Positions 17,501 through 21,866 of a stretch of DNA of 21,866 bases are shown piece after piece; the first letter of the stretch is position 1, and each line of letters starts with the position of its first letter. Made by a program: the position numbers and the translations under genes. The stretch is from Lenisia limosa. Lineage: Eukaryota > Breviatea. Under the pieces are notes generated by a model. It worked only from the letters and a program-made list of their open reading frames with translations, had not been told where the DNA came from and did not search any database. The DNA lies in contig LPNZ01006109.1 of assembly GCA_001655205.1 (NCBI GenBank), positions 1 to 21,866 on the forward strand, in the 5' to 3' direction.

Positions 17501-20336
17501 AGCCGACAAACCGCATTATCCTGCTTTCCTCTTTGATTTTCCAGATTCTTCTCCATGACTTTAGCCAGGACGACATCAAGGCCATGTTTGCTCGTCACCC
17601 TTCTCTCGGAATGTGTATTGGTATGTTAGGATAAAGAATGAGAATTTATCGAATACTTAAGAGAAAAGTAAATACCAGTCTCTATTCTTGATATGATGCT
17701 CCTTTAAAAATGTTTACTCTTAATTCAAAATCTAATTTCCGCGGCTTGTCAACCATTACACTTTTTGAAGAACGTTGCTGTTTTGTGATTTGATGATGAA
17801 TGCGTTGAAGGGTTTTTTTGTCCCATTCAATAATTGCATCTGACCTTTAAGGCACATTTAGACCTGTGCTACCCTTTACACCAGCGATACTCGCTTCCGC
17901 TCTCACTCAGGCTATTGTCAACAACAGAAATGAGTATGCGCTTCTTGTACAACACAGGTCATCTTATTCCTTTTAAGTATAGTTCATGAAGTTTGTGTTA
18001 TATTTCGGAAAAACAATCTGTGAATCCAACACCTGAATTATTCAATTAACCCTTTCAGGACTATGAAGTACCTGATTGAAAGAGAGCCTCGAGCAGCTCA
18101 AATTCCTGTATTGATAAGGAACGATGAAACTCCAGTCAACGCCTTAGTAAGCGAACAACCTCCACCAATGCTAGATAGCTAATGGCTATTTATTAGGGCT
18201 TGGTGCAATTTATACAAATTGATTGCAAAATAAGTGAGACCTATAGAAACGGTAACCCCATTTCAGACACTTTAATTTCAAATTTTGTCAATTTCTTCAA
18301 AAACAGTAATTGCATGGAGTATTTATCCTCACTCGCTCTTATTTCCAACCCAGATCCGGGCGTCGGCGTGTCAGAATGTTGAGGCCTGCAAATATCTTGT
18401 CAAGAAGGGTTTCGAGTCGTGTGTCCAGGATGAGCTTGGTAGAACCGTTAGAGGGGGGGTGATTTAAAAGGCAACTTTTATATTTTTCGATAGTTATGCT
18501 GAATTATGGAGGTTCTGAAGAAGTCAAACGCGTTGACTAGTCATTCACCTTCAAGGCCCTCCATTTTGGCTGCTTGTGTCCCGATGTTTTTGTAACTCTT
18601 CTCACTGAGAAAACCGACGTTTCAGTCCGCGACTTTGACGGCAGAACAATTCTCCATATCATCTCTCAAAACAGTGAGCTTCGCTGCTTCGTGTTATTTT
18701 GATTGCTTTATGGGAGAGTGTGTTTTGTGAGTTTGACATTGTTTTAGTTTCTTTGCTTTTCATAATAACTCTGATGAAGTATTCTGAGGTCGGGGTAATC
18801 CACATAATATTTGATTTTTGGGGATTTTATATTAATATTCAGAATTGGGCATTCCAAGAAGTTGAAAGTGACTTCAAGCTAACACTTATTAAAATAACAA
18901 ATGACAACTCCAGGAAACGCCGAAGCCCAAGAAATTTGTCTTGTCCTTCTTCTTCACCACCTCTTCCCCGAGCACATGCCAGATGACCCAAAAAGCCCTT
19001 ATCCCCCCATCCCGGCTAGCCATTTGCCCCTCAAAACCAAACTGGATCTTATTTCTGCTACTGTTGACGGCTTTACAGCCAGTGAAGTTATGCGGCTACA
19101 GCAACGTGACGTTCCTTCTAAAGTAAGGGGAGGGGGGTGACGTTTCATTAATTTATATTGTCCCCCTCATAACTTGTCCAGATGCTTGAAGAGCTCTTTG
19201 TTGCCGTAGTAACAGAACACGAGGTTTGTGGGATACACCTTGGAATTGTGATACCTTATTCTACTCGATTCTGTAGTGATATTTTTGAAACATATCAAAT
19301 GAGACTTTCATTGTGTTCCCCCAGGTTTCATGCGAGGATGTTTGGTGCTACGAAGCTGGAACACCCGAAAAGGTAGAGAGGGTGAAAAGGATAGGAATAT
19401 AGAATATGTAATGTTCATGTGTATGATGAGAGAAACACTCCTGGTGATTTGTTGGAGGGGGGCTTACATGAGTACACAACGAAACAATCATGGAACAATA
19501 CCTGCCTTGCATATTATCAATAGTATATACAGTGAATACTGGTGGATTCCTTAGTTTTCTATTCAAGAAATCCATATTATTTTGTTGTTGCTCCACACAC
19601 CGTGTTATTTATTCAGAAAACATGCCATTATAAGGAAGGTTATGCCCCGAAGGGGTCTTAAGGTGCTTTTATCCCGGACTGCGGATACTAAGATACAGGG
19701 CAAAATATAGCATAGAAATTTACGGATACGGGTACTACATCCCCTAACAAAACTGTGTTCACACAGCTTTCTGCTTTATTAATTATTTTTGTGTTAGTCT
19801 TCAGATGAATTTCCTCACCAGCTCTAGGACTATGTGGCTGAAGTGACAAGTCAGGAAGGCGAATTTGAAGATAACGTCAACTTTGAAATACAGGTAGGAT
19901 TACAGTTTATGTAAACTGAGACAATATGCAAGTCACATTATTGGTTAAAAAAATACATGGGAACCAAAGAAACCTTGAATATATTCTGATGTCTACTTTC
20001 ACAATATCCACATTCCTATATTACCACACAGGATAAATGTTGATATTATGCTTTTTGTTGCTCAACCGTAAACCTGGAGCATTAACCTGCTTAGACGGAA
20101 GACGGCATGCTAAAGAGCATGAGAGACACCCTTGACGCCAAAAAGCAAAACTGGTGGATCTACGGACTAACAGGTTGGCACTCTAGGATGAAGCCGAATC
20201 ACCTCAACTTGGGCTTCACATCATGTTGTAGCACGCCTTTTGTTTGTAGAGTCGACACCAATCTCTATGTTAGAGTAACGGTTTAGGTATGGCCTTTGCT
20301 GCGGCCGTTTTAGCAGTCCGGAGGGCGTTGAGCTAA
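11599..20336 (+). CDS. Multi-block ankyrin-repeat protein with C-terminal membrane anchor (36 exons, complete, 1037 aa)
   Basis: Exons: 11599-11677, 11788-11856, 12023-12083, 12195-12277, 12450-12563, 12901-12989, 13156-13195, 13408-13459, 13526-13541, 13649-13801, 13994-14081, 14267-14326, 14489-14592, 14654-14702, 14814-15031, 15103-15186, 15284-15344, 15531-15638, 15877-15971, 16113-16207, 16337-16403, 16520-16638, 16898-16932, 17118-17255, 17308-17393, 17545-17620, 17852-17933, 18059-18146, 18354-18446, 18556-18673, 18914-19122, 19182-19223, 19325-19372, 19828-19893, 20095-20173, 20287-20336. The sum is 3114 nt with all phases consistent. Ankyrin blocks lie near residues 27-135, 179-370, 474-635 and 780-875 (KTCLHRAAACGHVGVIKLL, TPLHLAARHGNVDSIKALL, ALHLAAGCGHYDVVEVLI, GRTALHFG). 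An acidic SDSEDDSDSDFEP linker lies near 150. Residues 876-1010 are non-ankyrin, with acidic stretches, and lead into the C-terminal anchor. Ankyrin repeats bind proteins, so a membrane-tethered scaffold is the likely role; partners are unknown. Confidence 0.92.
12724..12823 (+). mobile_element. MITE-like dispersed element, copy 2 (best preserved, possible TTA target duplication)
   Basis: It starts GGGCCTCACTT and ends AAGTGAAGCC, imperfect terminal inverted repeats whose inner parts also match as GGTTCAAA and (reverse complement) GGTTCGAA. It is flanked by TTA at 12721-12723 and TTA at 12824-12826. Length is about 100 bp with no coding capacity. The TTA duplication and GGGCC terminus are features of PIF/Harbinger (Tourist-like) MITEs; that assignment is inference from one copy. 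It lies in intron 5 of the ankyrin gene. Confidence 0.65.
13526..13541 (+). other. 16-nt microexon of the ankyrin gene
   Basis: ACAG precedes and GTATCAG follows. Skipping it would join exon 13408-13459 (phase 2) to 13649-13801 out of frame with an early TAA. Including it gives L-T-A-I-N-Q and keeps the ankyrin frame open. Confidence 0.8.
15639..15745 (+). repeat. Imperfect tandem repeat (about 29-bp unit) that begins at a 5' splice site
   Basis: The unit is about GTATGAGAGCAGCAATCTCT then AGGACGGTG. Copies start at about 15639, 15668 (shortened), 15688 and 15718. The first copy begins exactly at the donor of exon 15531-15638. The fourth copy restores an identical GTATGAG, while the middle two read ATATGAG. 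Confidence 0.85.
19373..19827 (+). other. Longest intron of the ankyrin gene (455 bp)
   Basis: Flanking exons are both phase 0, so no extra exon is required. It contains a small hairpin-capable CCCCGAAGGGG at 19645-19655 and otherwise nothing I recognise. Confidence 0.5.
20145..20336 (+). other. C-terminal membrane anchor of the ankyrin protein
   Basis: The last residues run KKQN, then WWIYGLTGMAFAAAVLAV, then RRALS and stop; an intron (20174-20286) splits the Gly at 1022. A moderately hydrophobic segment of about 18 residues with basic flanks and a five-residue lumenal or intermembrane tail is the classic tail-anchor layout, often mitochondrial outer membrane or ER/peroxisome. There is no N-terminal signal peptide. 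Location is inference. Confidence 0.7.
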
Positions 20337-20487
20337 AGAAACCGCCCAATGTTATTTATGTATTAGTTTTCTTGCTTGGTTATATAGTACTGGAAGCTGA
20401 GCCGAGAAAAGAAAGCAAATGAATTATAAACAGAACATTGACTAAAGTAAATAAATAGACATTGATACCATAGAAGGAGTATAGAGG
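20337..20487. other. Convergent 3' intergenic spacer (151 bp)
   Basis: Stop codons of the ankyrin gene (20334-20336) and the right-hand gene (20490-20488) face each other across this spacer. It should hold both 3' UTRs and poly(A) sites, unless the transcripts overlap. No clear terminator or AATAAA is seen. Confidence 0.5.
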
Positions 20488-21697
20488 TTATGAAGAGTTG
20501 CAGCGGTACATTGGGAAGGGAGGCATGATGGACGAGTCCTGCAATGATAAGCTGTGCAATATGGTGATGGTTAAAAAAACAAAAAAAAAAAGTGTTCTGC
20601 GGCAAGGATACCACAAACAAACAAAGAATGAATGCACAATACCTAAATAAAACAAAAAACAACAAAATAAAAAACCCAAGCCCCTACCTGCGGATACTGT
20701 AAATTCGACACCGATCGTGACAAACCGCCCTCGGGGACACACTGCTGGTGACACTGGAGGTGAAAAGAGGAAAGATTGGAGTCAGCAGGGGAGGAGACGA
20801 GGGGTGAAATGTTAGGTAGGAAGTGCGACTGCGGAGGCTGCATAGCTAAGAATTGTTGGGACTGTTGTGTGTTTTGCCCAATAATGGCTCGGGCTTGCTG
20901 GTGTGCCAGGGCAGCAAGCTGGTCAAGTTGGGATGCAGAAAGGAAGGGGTTGTCTCTTCCCAAGTCCGCAAGAAGACCGTTGATGTCGGTTGTGTTCGGC
21001 TCAAGAACAAGCTGACTGGCCAAGGCGTTGACAATATCCTGTGGGGGGGGGGGTANNNNNNNNNNNNNNNNNNNNNNNNNNNNNNNNNNNNNNNNNNNNN
21101 NNNNNNNNNNNNNNNNNNNNNNNNNNNNNNNNNNGGTTGATAACAATAAAACAAATTAAACAAAAAAATAATTCAGAATCAATCTGTTGGCTAGGATTTG
21201 TTTCACCCATAAGGGTTAAAAGGCACCAAATCCCATCCCTTCAGCGTACATGGGGATGAACTGGGACATATCCGAGATTTTTTAATAAAAATAATAATAA
21301 AAACTGACAGAGGGAGAGAAGAAAGAGTGCTGGGGTGTATGATATATAGGGAGGGTAATCAGCTATCAGCCACAATACCTTAACTTCCACAGGTTCAGCT
21401 GCTGAGGTGGGCTCGTCAAAGGGCTGGCACGGGGCCCTGATACATATGAGAAGGGGTGGGGGCAGCGTAGTAAGATTAAGTCTTGATAGAACACGCGGAT
21501 TTCCATTTAACAGACCTTGTTTTGGCACAAAAGTGTTTTTTACCCCGCCATTGCCATTGAGAAGAATGACAATATTCCTTACCATAATATGATATCCTTT
21601 TCACTCACCTTAGATTGATTTCTCCGCGGGCTTGAGGATGGAAGTAGGCCATTTCTATGAAGAGCGCATCGCGAAGAGACTCTCGTGACAGAGGGAC
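20488..21697 (-). CDS. 3' part of a gene, possibly a MAP kinase with Gln/Ser/Pro-rich C-terminal extension; 5' end outside window
   Basis: Exons in transcription order: 21697-21609, 21436-21379, 21038-20688, 20538-20488 (TAA), all phase-consistent, about 182 residues. The first exon contains SRESLRDALFIEMAYFHPQ. I recall a very similar pattern (K/R-E-x-(L/I)-R-x-x-(I/L)-(Y/F)-x-E-(I/M)-x-x-(Y/F)-H-P-Q) just after the kinase domain of MAP kinases, notably the plant TDY class, so this may be the end of such a kinase. The catalytic exons are not in the window. The rest is a tail: PFDEPTSAAEPVEV, a segment with two small helix-like stretches (DIVNALASQL, LSASQLDQLAALAHQQARAI), then Gln/Ser/Pro-rich sequence. 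Gene structure is well supported; identity is tentative. Confidence 0.6.
21043..21053 (+). repeat. G11 homopolymer (sense C11) serving as a 3' pyrimidine tract
   Basis: In the right-hand minus-strand gene this reads C11-ACAG and then the exon starting at 21038, so the homopolymer is itself the polypyrimidine tract. Confidence 0.88.
21056..21134. other. Assembly gap (79 N) after a G11-TA tract
   Basis: It lies within the intron between exons 21436-21379 and 21038-20688 of the right-hand gene. Both exons are phase 0 at this junction, so no exon needs to be hidden. Confidence 0.95.
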
Positions 21698-21854
21698 CTG
21701 GAAGATGAGTCTTGTGCTACTTTAATCATAACATATCTGATATGCATATCATATCCTTACTCTCAACCCCGTCACTATGTTTGTTTTGTTTGGAGTTTTA
21801 GATTATTCCGTTCGTGATTAGTACCTTTACGCCAATATTTCTTTCGTTTTACTG

Positions 21855-21866
21855 CCCCCCCCCCCC
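21855..21866 (-). repeat. C12 homopolymer at the window end (sense G12)
   Basis: The window stops inside or just after twelve C. By analogy with the other tracts it is an intron element of the right-hand gene, and the sequence may break here. Confidence 0.75.

Overview
This is intron-dense nuclear DNA from a unicellular eukaryote, not a bacterial, organellar or viral window. Two genes are complete and two run off the ends. I resolved about 70 introns by following reading frame and phase across GT...AG boundaries; they run from about 60 to 455 bp. Nearly every frame that looks bacterial-sized is one exon of a longer gene. Five runs of N are assembly gaps. I cannot name the species. The intron density, the protein families and the moderately AT-rich introns suit a free-living protist such as a chlorarachniophyte, but that is a guess.

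Layout. (A) Minus strand, from 7630 to beyond position 1: a large type I membrane protein. It has a signal peptide, a WSD/NWS-VPG module, a CGVC motif, a long Ser/Thr/Ala/Val/Gly-rich region that looks like a beta-helix (about 2620-5650), one EGF-like domain, one transmembrane helix and a Pro/acidic cytoplasmic tail. (B) Plus strand, 8151-11239: a complete 15-exon inosine/uridine-type nucleoside hydrolase of 327 aa. (C) Plus strand, 11599-20336: a complete 36-exon ankyrin-repeat protein of 1037 aa ending in a probable C-terminal membrane anchor. (D) Minus strand, from 21697 (5' end outside the window) to 20488: the 3' end of a gene whose first visible exon resembles the segment just after a MAP-kinase catalytic domain, followed by a Gln/Ser/Pro-rich tail.

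A and B are divergent with about 520 bp between them, B and C are in tandem (359 bp), and C and D converge (151 bp). I see no sign that the four form a pathway. They look like ordinary neighbours: a surface adhesin-like protein, a nucleoside-salvage enzyme, a membrane-tethered scaffold and a possible kinase.

The least conventional signals lie in the introns. There are seven 11-12-nt G/C homopolymers, all in genes A and D, on the transcribed (sense) strand either as poly-G close to 5' splice sites or as poly-C upstream of 3' splice sites. Four of the five gaps and the window end lie at or within 2-4 nt of one. Weaker G-runs follow many donors in genes B and C. A dispersed, about 100-bp, TIR-bearing MITE-like element lies in introns of A, B and C. 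One tandem repeat starts at a 5' splice site and duplicates it.
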